Below, one piece after another: positions 1 to 6,566 of a stretch of DNA of 7,014 bases (position 1 is the first letter of the stretch; each line of letters starts with the position of its first letter). Origin of the DNA: CAYJXJ01 sp964374095 (GTDB lineage: Bacteria > Elusimicrobiota > Elusimicrobia > UBA1565 > UBA9628); assembly GCA_964374095.1 (NCBI GenBank), contig CAYJXJ010000216.1, positions 1-7,014 on the forward strand, given 5' to 3'. The position numbers and the translations under genes were made by a program. The notes beneath the pieces are model-generated. The model was not told where the DNA came from. It saw nothing but the letters and a program-made list of their open reading frames with translations, and ran no database searches.

Positions 1-777
1 GGCGGCCGGGGCCGCGGCGGCGGCGGTTTCCTGCCCCGCGCTCTCCCCGGCCGATTCCCCGGGGGGGACGGAGGAAGACTCGCCGCCGCCCGAATCCTTG
101 GAGGACTCCCCGGGCTTGGCGGACAGGCCTCCCGACAACTCCGCCATCACGCTCGGCGGCACCTCGAAGGGAGGCGTGGGAGCCTTGCCGGGCTCGACCA
201 CCGTTCCGAAACCCGTCTTTGAGAGTTCGACCTCTTGACCGGCATTGGAGACCGAGATGGAGCCGGCGTTCGCCCCGACGTTGTTCTTTTCTCCGGGCCC
301 CATCAGCACGACCAAAGACTTCGTTTCGCTGACCTGCCCGCCCGCGATGGTGCCCCGGATGCCGATCGTGCCCACCGGCAGCTTCACCTTCATATTGGCG
401 GGCTGGTCCTTGGCGACTCGTCCCGTGACGAAGCGAAACACGCCCTTGGTCACGCGCGCGGTCACCTTTCCGGCTCCGGAGTTGGGATCATAGACGAACT
501 CATCGAGGACCATGGCGCTGTTGGGGCCGATCGTAAAGACCGTCTCATCCAGGAGCATCACCTGCATGCGCCCTTGCGCGTTGGTCGTCACCTTGTCGCG
601 CAGATACACTTCCTTGCCGCTCGACATCACCCGGCCCACGGCGCCGGCCGTCGGGGCCAGGGCGGAGACACTCCCCCGCACCGCCGCCGCCGCGCCGATG
701 CGCGTCAAGGCCGCGGGCTGGGCGCGGACCGTCCCACCCAGCGACAGAAGGACCGAAAGCACCAGGATCGATCTCAT
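1..777 (-). CDS. Exported FecR-domain protein, C-terminus cut by window edge
   Basis: The reading frame is open from an ATG at 777 through position 1, giving 259 residues with no stop, so the C-terminus lies outside the window. Residues 1-19 (MRSILVLSVLLSLGGTVRA) form a signal peptide with likely cleavage before Gln20. About residues 45-150 match the FecR fold: a segment around 'GKEVYLRDKVTTNAQGR', then 'LLDETVFTIGPNS', 'KGVFRFVTG' and the typical 'PVGTIGIRGT' near 134-143. From about residue 198 the chain is low-complexity Pro/Gly/Ser/Glu/Ala. There is no cytoplasmic anti-sigma region, so this is the secreted FecR type, not the classical iron-uptake regulator. It lies 41 nt after the barrel-protein gene on the same strand, probably in one operon. 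An in-frame ATG at 825, overlapping the upstream stop, is an alternative start. I prefer 777 because it begins the signal peptide directly, although no clear ribosome site precedes it. Ligand and partner are unknown; pairing with the CHASE2 cyclase is inferred. Confidence 0.88.
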   Translation of the reverse strand, partial: MRSILVLSVLLSLGGTVRAQPAALTRIGAAAAVRGSVSALAPTAGAVGRVMSSGKEVYLRDKVTTNAQGRMQVMLLDETVFTIGPNSAMVLDEFVYDPNSGAGKVTARVTKGVFRFVTGRVAKDQPANMKVKLPVGTIGIRGTIAGGQVSETKSLVVLMGPGEKNNVGANAGSISVSNAGQEVELSKTGFGTVVEPGKAPTPPFEVPPSVMAELSGGLSAKPGESSKDSGGGESSSVPPGESAGESAGQETAAAAAPAA

Positions 778-818
778 GGAGTTAATTATGCGGGACCATC
801 GGCCGGAAGTCAACCCCG

Positions 819-2258
819 TCACCATCCCCAATGATATGTCAACAGTGAGGAAAACTTGTTGTTGTCGTGCAGATAGTTCGTGATATTGGATTCGCTGCGG
901 TAATACTCATAGGTCTGGGTGAACAGGAAATCCTTGAAGTATTTGTGGATAAACCCCAGGGGGGTGCCGTAGGTGAGCCTGGCCCGATAGGTCAGGTCGT
1001 CGCGAACCTTCAATCCGATCAACGGGTCGCTTTTGTCGTACTGGTCGATATGGAAGGTGAGCGCTGTGATAAAAAACATCCCCCGCCCCAGCAAAGCCAT
1101 ATGCCCGGCGGTGAAGGCGTGCCGATCGTAACTGTTGTACTTGCGCCGGTTTTCGCCCACGCCCTTGGAAATGTAGCCATAGCTGCCGGAAACCTTTTGC
1201 CTGGGAGAGACCGCGTAGTCCAAACCCCAGACCCAGTCCACCTGGCGGCCGTCGCGCTCCTGGGCGATGGGCACATCGCTCGTGCGGGAATAGACGTCGT
1301 AGGCCGCCCTCCCTTCCATGTTCGAGGAAAGCCGGTCCGTCATCCTGCGCTCGACGCGCATCCCGATGCTGGAGCGCTGGAGGAACTGCTCCTCGGAGAG
1401 CTTGATGTGATCCCAGGTCACGCCGGGCAATAACTGCCAGGGCGAGAACTTCATCACCAGACCGGTTTGCAAGGAATAGACCGAGAGGTCCAGGTGGTCC
1501 TGCTTGGTCTGCTCGGCCCGGTACCAGTTGAAGGAGCCCCAGGCCTCGTGGCCCCGCTGATCCCCCAGGTCGCGCGTCAATTTGAATATCCCGAGGCCCA
1601 CGATGGCGGTGTCCTGGGTCTCGGGGTTGGCCGGATTGAGCTTGATGAATCGGTCCGTCAGGAGGAGCTCCTCCGTGGCCGGCGTGGCGGTGCGGTTGCT
1701 GTCCCAGTCGTATCCCACGCCCAAGGTCAAATCGATATGTCCCCGGCGCCGGCGCCGGCGGATCTGCTTCAGGAAGTCCTCGGCCTCGGCCTTGACCGCG
1801 TCCGGGGCCGACGCGCCGATCAGGGTGTTGAGCTCCCGCTCGGACTCGGTCATGCTGTCGAGCCGGAACAGGACCACGGCGTAGAGCAGTCGCTCCCGAT
1901 GGAGATTGGGGTTGACCAGGACCACGCGCTCCAGAGTGGCCGAAGCCCCCTTGAGGTCCCCGCGGATGATTTGGGACCGGGCGTAGCGGACGTTGAGCTC
2001 GACGTTATCGGGGTCCGCCAGGACCTGCTCATAGGTGACGTCGGCCTCGTCCTCCTTGGCCCCTTTTGGCGCGCCCGCCGCGGCCTCGGCCGCGCTTTGG
2101 GTCCGGGCCTTGCGGCTGGGATCTTCGCGAACCTCGAGTTCCGGGGCGGGACGCCCCCCAGCCGGCCCGCCGGGCTGTTGGGCCCGGCCTATAGAAGGTA
2201 GCAGCGTTGAAAATATTAGCAATAACATCTGGAATCTCAATGCGCGCACATTGTACAT
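819..2258 (-). CDS. Exported TPR plus outer-membrane beta-barrel protein (Slam/DUF560-like)
   Basis: This is a 479-residue protein read from ATG 2258. The frame is open back to 2330, but the 2258 start places a signal peptide (residues 1-26, with Arg5 and Arg8, a hydrophobic core and 'SIGRA' before Gln27) at the N-terminus, and 'GGAAATA' just upstream could serve as a ribosome site. Residues 27-73 are a Pro/Gly/Ala/Glu-rich linker. Residues 74-165 look like two to three TPR-type helical repeats ('YEQVLADPDNVELNVRYARS', 'VNPNLHRERLLYAVVLFRLD'). Six consecutive arginines (167-172), encoded by a CCGGCG triplication, separate this from residues 175-479, which alternate polar and aromatic residues as in a beta-barrel of about 14 strands and end in 'TYHWGW', an outer-membrane insertion-type aromatic terminus. 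The TPR-plus-barrel order resembles Slam/DUF560 proteins, but I cannot confirm the family without a profile search. A generic TPR outer-membrane protein is the alternative. It is co-oriented with the FecR gene and divergent from the cyclase. Confidence 0.82.
   Translation of the reverse strand: MYNVRALRFQMLLLIFSTLLPSIGRAQQPGGPAGGRPAPELEVREDPSRKARTQSAAEAAAGAPKGAKEDEADVTYEQVLADPDNVELNVRYARSQIIRGDLKGASATLERVVLVNPNLHRERLLYAVVLFRLDSMTESERELNTLIGASAPDAVKAEAEDFLKQIRRRRRRGHIDLTLGVGYDWDSNRTATPATEELLLTDRFIKLNPANPETQDTAIVGLGIFKLTRDLGDQRGHEAWGSFNWYRAEQTKQDHLDLSVYSLQTGLVMKFSPWQLLPGVTWDHIKLSEEQFLQRSSIGMRVERRMTDRLSSNMEGRAAYDVYSRTSDVPIAQERDGRQVDWVWGLDYAVSPRQKVSGSYGYISKGVGENRRKYNSYDRHAFTAGHMALLGRGMFFITALTFHIDQYDKSDPLIGLKVRDDLTYRARLTYGTPLGFIHKYFKDFLFTQTYEYYRSESNITNYLHDNNKFSSLLTYHWGW
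2207..2235 (+). promoter_or_regulatory. Weak candidate promoter for the cyclase operon
   Basis: An AT-rich patch (about 2205-2265) interrupts otherwise GC-rich DNA between the divergent start codons and the first codons of the barrel gene. It contains TTGAAA (2207-2212), a 17-bp spacer and TGGAAT (2230-2235), four of six matches to TATAAT. A transcript would start near 2242, giving a leader of about 24 nt before GTG 2266. The boxes sit inside the signal-peptide codons of the opposite gene. The match is modest and the sigma factor preference of this organism is unknown. Confidence 0.22.
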
Positions 2259-2265
2259 TATTTCC

Positions 2266-4485
2266 GTGAAACGCCTCGGCGAGCTCCTCTCCAGGCACGG
2301 AGTCCCGCTCCTCCTCCTCGTCCTATCCATCGCCCTCAGGATTTGGAACCCCGCCCCGGTTCAGGATATTCAGAACCGGGTCTTCGACAACTTCCAGCGG
2401 ATGCGCCCCCGGGCCTATGAAAACGTCCCGGTGCGCGTGATCGACATCGACGATGCCAGCCTGTCTCGGCTGGGGCAGTGGCCTTGGCCCCGGACCTTGG
2501 TCTCGCGACTCGTCGAGCGCCTGGCCGCCCTCGGGACGTCCACGATCGCCTTCGACGTGATGTTCGCGGAGCCCGACCGCACCTCGCCGGGCCGGGTCCT
2601 GAGTTCGTGGCCGCAAATCCCCGAGGTGAAATCGCTCAAAGCCCGCGCCAAGAGCCTGCCGGACCATGACGCCCTGCTCGCCAAGACCTTCGCCGCGGCC
2701 AACGTGGTTACGGGCTTCAGTCTTTCCTTCGACGAAGGAGGCCGGGCTCCGGGGGTGAAGGCGGGATTCGCCCATGGCGGGGACAGCCCGCTCAGCTACC
2801 TCCAGGATTTCCCCGGTTCGGTGGTCAACCTCCCCGAGCTTGAGGATGCCGCCGCCGGGAACGGGTCGCTCAGTTTCATCCCCGACCGCGACGGCGTCAT
2901 CCGCCGCGCCCACACCCTATTTCGCCGGGGAAACTCCCTTCTCCCTGCGTTGGCTCTCGAGGCCCTTCGGGCGGCCCAAGGCGCGGCCAACTACGCGGTC
3001 AAGTGCTCCGGGGCCAGCGGCGAGGCCAGCTATGGAGAGCACACTGGGATCGTTTCCATTAAGGTGGGGCAGTTCACGATCCCCACGGATGGGCACGGAC
3101 GATTCTGGGTCTACTATGCCAAAGAGGCGCCGGCTCGGACGGTCCCGGCCTGGAAAGTCCTCGAAAAGGACTTTCCAGGCCGGGAGCTTGAAGGCGCCAT
3201 CGTCTTCGTAGGCGCCAGCGCCGCGGGCTTGAAGGACCTGCGCACGACGCCGCTCAATCCGGCGGCGGCCGGCGTCGACGTCCACGCCTCGATCGTCGAG
3301 CAGGTCCTCCAAGGCCGTTACATAAACAGGCCGGATTGGGCGGCCGGGGCCGAGCTCTGCTATCTCCTCGTCCTGGGCCTGGCGCTCCTGGCCCTTCTCC
3401 ACCGCGTGGGGGCCGCCTGGTGCGCGGGACTGAGCCTGCTCGCGGTGGCCGGGGCCTTCGCCTTGTCGTGGCACGCCTTCACGGCTTGGGGCATGCTCCT
3501 CGACCCCCTCTTCCCCTCGATCGTCGTCGCGGCGGTCTACGCCTCCTCGTCGCTCCTGAGCTACCTGCGCACCGAGCGCGAGAAACGCGAGATCCGCGGC
3601 GCTTTCGGCCGCTACCTCTCGCCGGTGCTGGTCGAGCAGCTCGCCAAGCACCCCGAGAAGCTGGTGCTGGGCGGGGAGCTGCGCAACATCACCGTCCACT
3701 TCTGCGACATCCGGGGCTTCACCACGATCTCCGAGCAGTTCGACGCCCACGGCCTTACGAATTTCATCAACCGCTTCCTCACTCCCATGACCGAGATCAT
3801 ACTCGCCAACAAGGGGACCATCGACAAGTACATCGGCGACTGCATCATGGCCTACTGGAACGCCCCCTTGGACGACCCCGACCACGCGGCCAACGCCTGC
3901 CGCGCGGCGCTGAACATGCACCGGAGACTGGGGGCCCTCAATGCCCAAATGGAAGAAGAGTCCAAGGCCGGCGGGCATAAATTCATCCCCATTCATATCG
4001 GCACGGGCCTCAATACCGGAAAGTGCGTGGTCGGCAACCTCGGGTCCGAGCAGCGCTTCGACTACTCCTGCCTCGGAGACGGCGTCAACCTCGCCTCCCG
4101 CTTGGAAGGCCAGTCCAAGACCTACGGCGCGCAGATCGTGCTCGGCCCCAACACGCGGGAGGCCGCGCCGGGATTCGCGGCCCTCGAGCTCGATCTCATC
4201 AAGGTCAAGGGAAAGACCCAGCCGGTGAGGATCTACACGCTGTTGGGCGACGAAACGATCGCGAAAACCCCGTCGTTTCTGAAACAACAGAAGACACATG
4301 ACGACTTTCTCGGCGCCTACAGAAGGCAAGCCTGGGACGACGCTGAACGGATAATGCCGCAGGGCCGCCGGGGGGATTTTCACCTCGACACGCTATACGA
4401 TTTATACGCCTCACGGATCGCGGAGTTCAGGGCGCATCCCCCCGGCGGGGATTGGGACGGCGTCTTCACGGCGACGACGAAATGA
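2266..4485 (+). CDS. CHASE2-domain class III adenylate cyclase
   Basis: This is a membrane receptor-type cyclase of 739 residues, predicted to make cAMP from ATP in the cytoplasm under control of a periplasmic sensor. One N-terminal membrane segment (about 13-27) is followed by a CHASE2 domain (about 30-350, including 'VRVIDIDDASLSRLGQWPWPR', 'AFDVMFAEPD', 'PAWKVLE' and 'IVFVGASAAGLKDLRTTPL'). Three closely spaced membrane helices follow (about 364-381, 384-401, 409-432), then a linker 'FGRYLSP' and the catalytic domain (about 470-660). All expected catalytic residues are present: metal ligands Asp481 ('FCDIRGFTT') and Asp525 ('YIGDCIMAYWNAP'), adenine-selecting Lys521 and Asp599, and transition-state Asn608 and Arg612 ('GDGVNLASR'). 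These favour ATP over GTP. The C-terminal tail (665-739, ending 'WDGVFTATTK') is the usual extension of this family. The start is inferred as GTG 2266: the frame is open upstream to 2035 but that stretch lies antisense to the barrel gene and has no family resemblance. No strong ribosome site is seen. The stop overlaps the methyltransferase start. Confidence 0.93.
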   Translation: MKRLGELLSRHGVPLLLLVLSIALRIWNPAPVQDIQNRVFDNFQRMRPRAYENVPVRVIDIDDASLSRLGQWPWPRTLVSRLVERLAALGTSTIAFDVMFAEPDRTSPGRVLSSWPQIPEVKSLKARAKSLPDHDALLAKTFAAANVVTGFSLSFDEGGRAPGVKAGFAHGGDSPLSYLQDFPGSVVNLPELEDAAAGNGSLSFIPDRDGVIRRAHTLFRRGNSLLPALALEALRAAQGAANYAVKCSGASGEASYGEHTGIVSIKVGQFTIPTDGHGRFWVYYAKEAPARTVPAWKVLEKDFPGRELEGAIVFVGASAAGLKDLRTTPLNPAAAGVDVHASIVEQVLQGRYINRPDWAAGAELCYLLVLGLALLALLHRVGAAWCAGLSLLAVAGAFALSWHAFTAWGMLLDPLFPSIVVAAVYASSSLLSYLRTEREKREIRGAFGRYLSPVLVEQLAKHPEKLVLGGELRNITVHFCDIRGFTTISEQFDAHGLTNFINRFLTPMTEIILANKGTIDKYIGDCIMAYWNAPLDDPDHAANACRAALNMHRRLGALNAQMEEESKAGGHKFIPIHIGTGLNTGKCVVGNLGSEQRFDYSCLGDGVNLASRLEGQSKTYGAQIVLGPNTREAAPGFAALELDLIKVKGKTQPVRIYTLLGDETIAKTPSFLKQQKTHDDFLGAYRRQAWDDAERIMPQGRRGDFHLDTLYDLYASRIAEFRAHPPGGDWDGVFTATTK
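3143..3185. repeat. Perfect 19-bp inverted repeat inside the cyclase gene
   Basis: The arms 3143-3161 and 3167-3185 are exact reverse complements separated by the 5-nt loop CGAAA (left arm begins TCCCGGCCTGGAAAGTCC). It falls within the conserved 'PAWKVLE' region of CHASE2 (residues 293-307), so the protein frame is intact and no insertion is evident. There is no T-run after either side, so it is not an ordinary intrinsic terminator. In mRNA it would form a very stable hairpin. Confidence 0.9.
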
Positions 4486-5312
4486 AGGGAGGAACGGCGG
4501 ACGCCGCCATCACCCCCCGTCAGCGGATCGAACGAGAGTTCCATGACCGGTGGGCTCGGGACATCGACCCGTCCTCCCTGCTCGTCCGGGAATCCTTCGA
4601 GGCCCCCACGGCCATGGAGAATCGTTCCGCCTTCGAAAGTCTCTCCCCGGTGTCCGGGAAAAGCCTCCTGGACCTCGGCTGCGGGGCCGGCGAAACTTCC
4701 GTCTACTTCGCTCTCCAGGGAGCGGAGGTCACCGCCATCGACCTCTCGCCCGAGATGGTCGCGGTCGGACGGAGGTTGGCCGCCCGGCATGGGGTCGGCA
4801 TCGAGTTCGCGACCGGGACGGCGGAGAAGCTTCCCTTCCCGGACCGGAGCTTTGATCTGGTATTTGGCAACGGCGTGCTGCATCATGTGGAGCTCATTGC
4901 GGCGCTGGCCGAAGTCCGCCGGGTCCTAAAACCCGGCGGACGGTGCGCGTTCATCGAGCCCTTGCGCCACAACCCGGTGATCGGACTTTACCGGCGGCTC
5001 GCCTCCGACAATCGGACCCCCACCGAACGCCCCTTGGGTTTCGAGGATTTTGGAAGGATCCGGGAGGTCTTTCCGCGTCTGGAGCACCGTGAATTCTGGC
5101 TCTTCACCCTTTACCTCTTCATCCACTTCTTCGTCGTCGAGCGCGCCCATCCCTCCAAAGTCCGCTACTGGAAGAAAGCGATCGAAGACGCCCACCGCTA
5201 CCGACGGCTTTTCCCGTTCCTCAGGCGTCTCGACGAGCTTGCCCTGCGGTTGTGCCCCCCGCTCGGACGCCTGTGCTGGAACACGGTGCTCTCGGTCGAA
5301 AAGGAAAGCTAG
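4482..5312 (+). CDS. Class I SAM-dependent methyltransferase (Methyltransf_11 type)
   Basis: This is a 276-residue protein predicted to transfer a methyl group from S-adenosylmethionine; the acceptor is unknown. Motif I is 'LLDLGCGAGETS' (62-73), and the acidic end of the second strand is 'VTAIDLSPEM' (83-92). The post-motif 'TAEKLPFPDRSFDLVFGNGVLHHV' region runs from 113 to about 136, with 'VLKPGG' at 148-153, all typical of the Methyltransf_11/UbiE-like Rossmann fold. The C-terminal part (about 200-276) is rich in aromatic and basic residues, including 'FWLFTLYLFIHFF' (205-217), which could contact a membrane or a lipid substrate. ATG 4482 shares bases with the cyclase stop (ATGA), so translational coupling is likely. 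A TTG at 4452 would add ten residues but is less attractive. The gene ends 1 nt before the glycosyltransferase start, which suggests an acceptor in lipid-linked sugar or envelope metabolism; this is inference from context. Confidence 0.9.
   Translation: MKGGTADAAITPRQRIEREFHDRWARDIDPSSLLVRESFEAPTAMENRSAFESLSPVSGKSLLDLGCGAGETSVYFALQGAEVTAIDLSPEMVAVGRRLAARHGVGIEFATGTAEKLPFPDRSFDLVFGNGVLHHVELIAALAEVRRVLKPGGRCAFIEPLRHNPVIGLYRRLASDNRTPTERPLGFEDFGRIREVFPRLEHREFWLFTLYLFIHFFVVERAHPSKVRYWKKAIEDAHRYRRLFPFLRRLDELALRLCPPLGRLCWNTVLSVEKES
4914..4941. repeat. Perfect 11-bp inverted repeat inside the methyltransferase gene
   Basis: GTCCGCCGGGT (4914-4924) and ACCCGGCGGAC (4931-4941) are exact reverse complements around the loop CCTAAA. 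The repeat encodes the conserved 'VRRVLKPGG' stretch. No T-run follows, so it is not a canonical terminator. Confidence 0.85.
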
Positions 5313-5313
5313 A

Positions 5314-6270
5314 ATGACGGGGGCCATGGCACAGACCAAACCATTCCTGTCGGTCGTCGCTCCCATCTACAACGAGGAGAAGGCTCTCCCGGAGTTCCAC
5401 CGCCGGCTGGCCGCCGTTCTTAAGGAGTCCGGTCTGGCCCATGAGATCATCTACGTCGACGACGGCTCGACCGACTCAAGCCCCGCGCTCCTGCGCGCCT
5501 TGAGCCGGGAGGACGCCGCGGTCCGCGCGCTCTGGCTCTCGCGCAATTTCGGCCACCAGCTCGCCATCACCGCCGGCCTCGACCGGGCGGCGGGGGACGC
5601 CTGCGTCATCATCGACGCGGACGGGCAGGATCCCCCCGAGCTCATCCCCGAGCTCGTCGAATCCTGGCGGGCCGGTCACGAGGTCGTCTACGCCGTGCGC
5701 TCCCAGCGGCGCGGGGAGGGCCCGTTCAAGCGTCTGACCGCCGCGCTTTTCTACCGCGTCCTGAGGCGGATCAGCCCCGTCGAGATCCCCTTGGACGCGG
5801 GGGACTTCCGCCTGGTCGACCGCAAGGTGCTGGCCGTTCTGCGGGACATCCGCGAATCCCACCGCTTCATGCGGGGCCTGACCTCCTGGGTGGGCTTCCG
5901 GCAAGGGCGCGTGGAGTACGAACGCCAGCCCCGCCTGGCCGGGGAGACCCAATACCCGCTCTGGCGCATGATCGCCTTCGCCCTCGACGCGGTCACCTCT
6001 TTCTCGCACCAGCCCTTGCGCTGGGTCACGCTCTGCGGCGCGGCGTGCTTTCTCGTCAGCATCGGGATCGGGGTCTGGGTGACGATCGTCAAGCTCCGCT
6101 ACCCGCTCATCGCGCGGGGCTGGACGTCGCTGATGGGCCTCATCCTCATGCTCGGGGGAGTCCAGCTCATCGCCATGGGCATGATCGGCGAGTACCTGGC
6201 CCGTGTCTTCGAGGAGGTCAAGCGCCGGCCGCTCTACGTCATCCGCGACCAGGCCGGCTTCGAGTCCTGA
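5314..6270 (+). CDS. DPM1/GtrB-type membrane glycosyltransferase, family GT2
   Basis: This 318-residue protein probably transfers a sugar from a nucleotide-sugar to a polyprenyl phosphate at the inner face of the cytoplasmic membrane. The GT-A catalytic domain covers about 10-230: 'SVVAPIYNEEKALPEF' (13-28), 'IIYVDDGSTDSS' (45-56), 'LSRNFGHQLAITAGLD' (75-90) and the metal-binding 'IIDADGQDPPELI' (99-111). The family-typical 'AGETQYPLWRMIAFALDAVTSF' starts at 209, followed by 'SHQPLR'. Two membrane helices follow (about 236-258 and 271-294), then a short basic tail, matching the bacterial DPM1-like subgroup (GtrB, ArnC and relatives) in order and usual length of 310-330. The start is ATG 5314, preceded by AGGA at 5302-5305 with 8-nt spacing; an ATG four codons later is possible. 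It is the last gene of the cyclase-methyltransferase run. No flippase (GtrA) or acceptor transferase is visible in the window, so the sugar and final acceptor cannot be named. Confidence 0.92.
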   Translation: MTGAMAQTKPFLSVVAPIYNEEKALPEFHRRLAAVLKESGLAHEIIYVDDGSTDSSPALLRALSREDAAVRALWLSRNFGHQLAITAGLDRAAGDACVIIDADGQDPPELIPELVESWRAGHEVVYAVRSQRRGEGPFKRLTAALFYRVLRRISPVEIPLDAGDFRLVDRKVLAVLRDIRESHRFMRGLTSWVGFRQGRVEYERQPRLAGETQYPLWRMIAFALDAVTSFSHQPLRWVTLCGAACFLVSIGIGVWVTIVKLRYPLIARGWTSLMGLILMLGGVQLIAMGMIGEYLARVFEEVKRRPLYVIRDQAGFES

Positions 6271-6354
6271 GGCGGCGTTCAGGAGGAGGCTGAATCCCCA
6301 TCGCCAAGGAGACGGGCCAGGGCCGGGGCGTGTCAATCGGGGAGCCTCTGGGCG

Positions 6355-6378
6355 TCCAAGTTCCCGGACTTTTCAGGC
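6355..6378 (+). repeat. Left terminal inverted repeat of the MITE-like element
   Basis: It begins TCCAAGTTCCCGGACTTT directly after the left copy of TCTGGGCG and continues TCAGGC. It pairs with the right repeat at 6542-6566 with one mismatch in the outer 18 bp. Confidence 0.75.
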
Positions 6379-6396
6379 CGCCAGGGTGTGTGGCTG

Positions 6397-6412
6397 CCTC
6401 CATCGATGGAGG
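6397..6412. repeat. 16-bp perfect palindrome in the MITE-like element
   Basis: CCTCCATCGATGGAGG is its own reverse complement. As RNA or single-stranded DNA it folds with a TCGA loop, and the stem extends further at 6394-6396 with 6413-6415 if one wobble pair is allowed. Confidence 0.8.
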
Positions 6413-6453
6413 TAGGCCGTCGAGAGGGCCGAGTTTTCTGCGGGCGCCGGTGG

Positions 6454-6471
6454 ACTCCGCCCGGGCGGAGT
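6454..6471. repeat. 18-bp perfect palindrome in the MITE-like element
   Basis: ACTCCGCCCGGGCGGAGT is its own reverse complement. It is enclosed by a further complementary pair, CGCCGGTG (6445-6452) and CACCGGCG (6509-6516), so the centre of the element can form nested stems. Confidence 0.8.
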
Positions 6472-6541
6472 TCTGCATGCCTGGCACCGAGAGCCGGCAG
6501 TGAACCCGCACCGGCGGGATGTCCTCGCTGCAGGCGCGCCC

Positions 6542-6566
6542 GCCTTTGAAAGTCCGGGAACATGGA
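6542..6566 (-). repeat. Right terminal inverted repeat of the MITE-like element
   Basis: Read on the minus strand it begins TCCATGTTCCCGGACTTT and continues CAAAGGC, mirroring the left end. It is followed by one G and then the right copy of TCTGGGCG. Confidence 0.75.

Noticed and set aside
1467..2201. Plus-strand open frame opposite the barrel gene
   Set aside because: It is the codon-complement shadow of the barrel gene, with no domain, no start context and atypical composition.
2035..2265. N-terminal extension of the cyclase upstream of GTG 2266
   Set aside because: The extra 77 residues are low-complexity, antisense to the barrel gene's signal and linker codons, and precede the natural N-terminal membrane segment of the cyclase.
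2200..2270. cAMP receptor (CRP) binding site near the divergent starts
   Set aside because: No TGTGA-N6-TCACA-like pair is present in the AT-rich patch, so cAMP feedback on this promoter is not supported.
2259..2330. N-terminal extension of the barrel gene to 2330
   Set aside because: The extra 24 residues are basic and would bury the signal peptide; they lie antisense to the first codons of the cyclase.
3143..3185. Intrinsic terminator in the cyclase gene
   Set aside because: The stem is strong but no T-run follows on either strand, and it sits in the middle of an intact gene.
2917..4383. Long minus-strand open frame (488 codons) opposite the cyclase gene
   Set aside because: It is antisense to a gene with complete catalytic motifs, its translation is Arg/Gly/Val-rich without recognisable domains, and long antisense frames are usual in GC-rich DNA.
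5476..6336. Minus-strand open frame (286 codons) opposite the glycosyltransferase gene
   Set aside because: The translation is Asp/Glu/Gly/Pro-rich and resembles no protein family; the plus strand carries clear GT2 motifs.
6271..6346. Terminator after the glycosyltransferase gene
   Set aside because: I looked for a GC stem followed by T residues after the stop and found none convincing.
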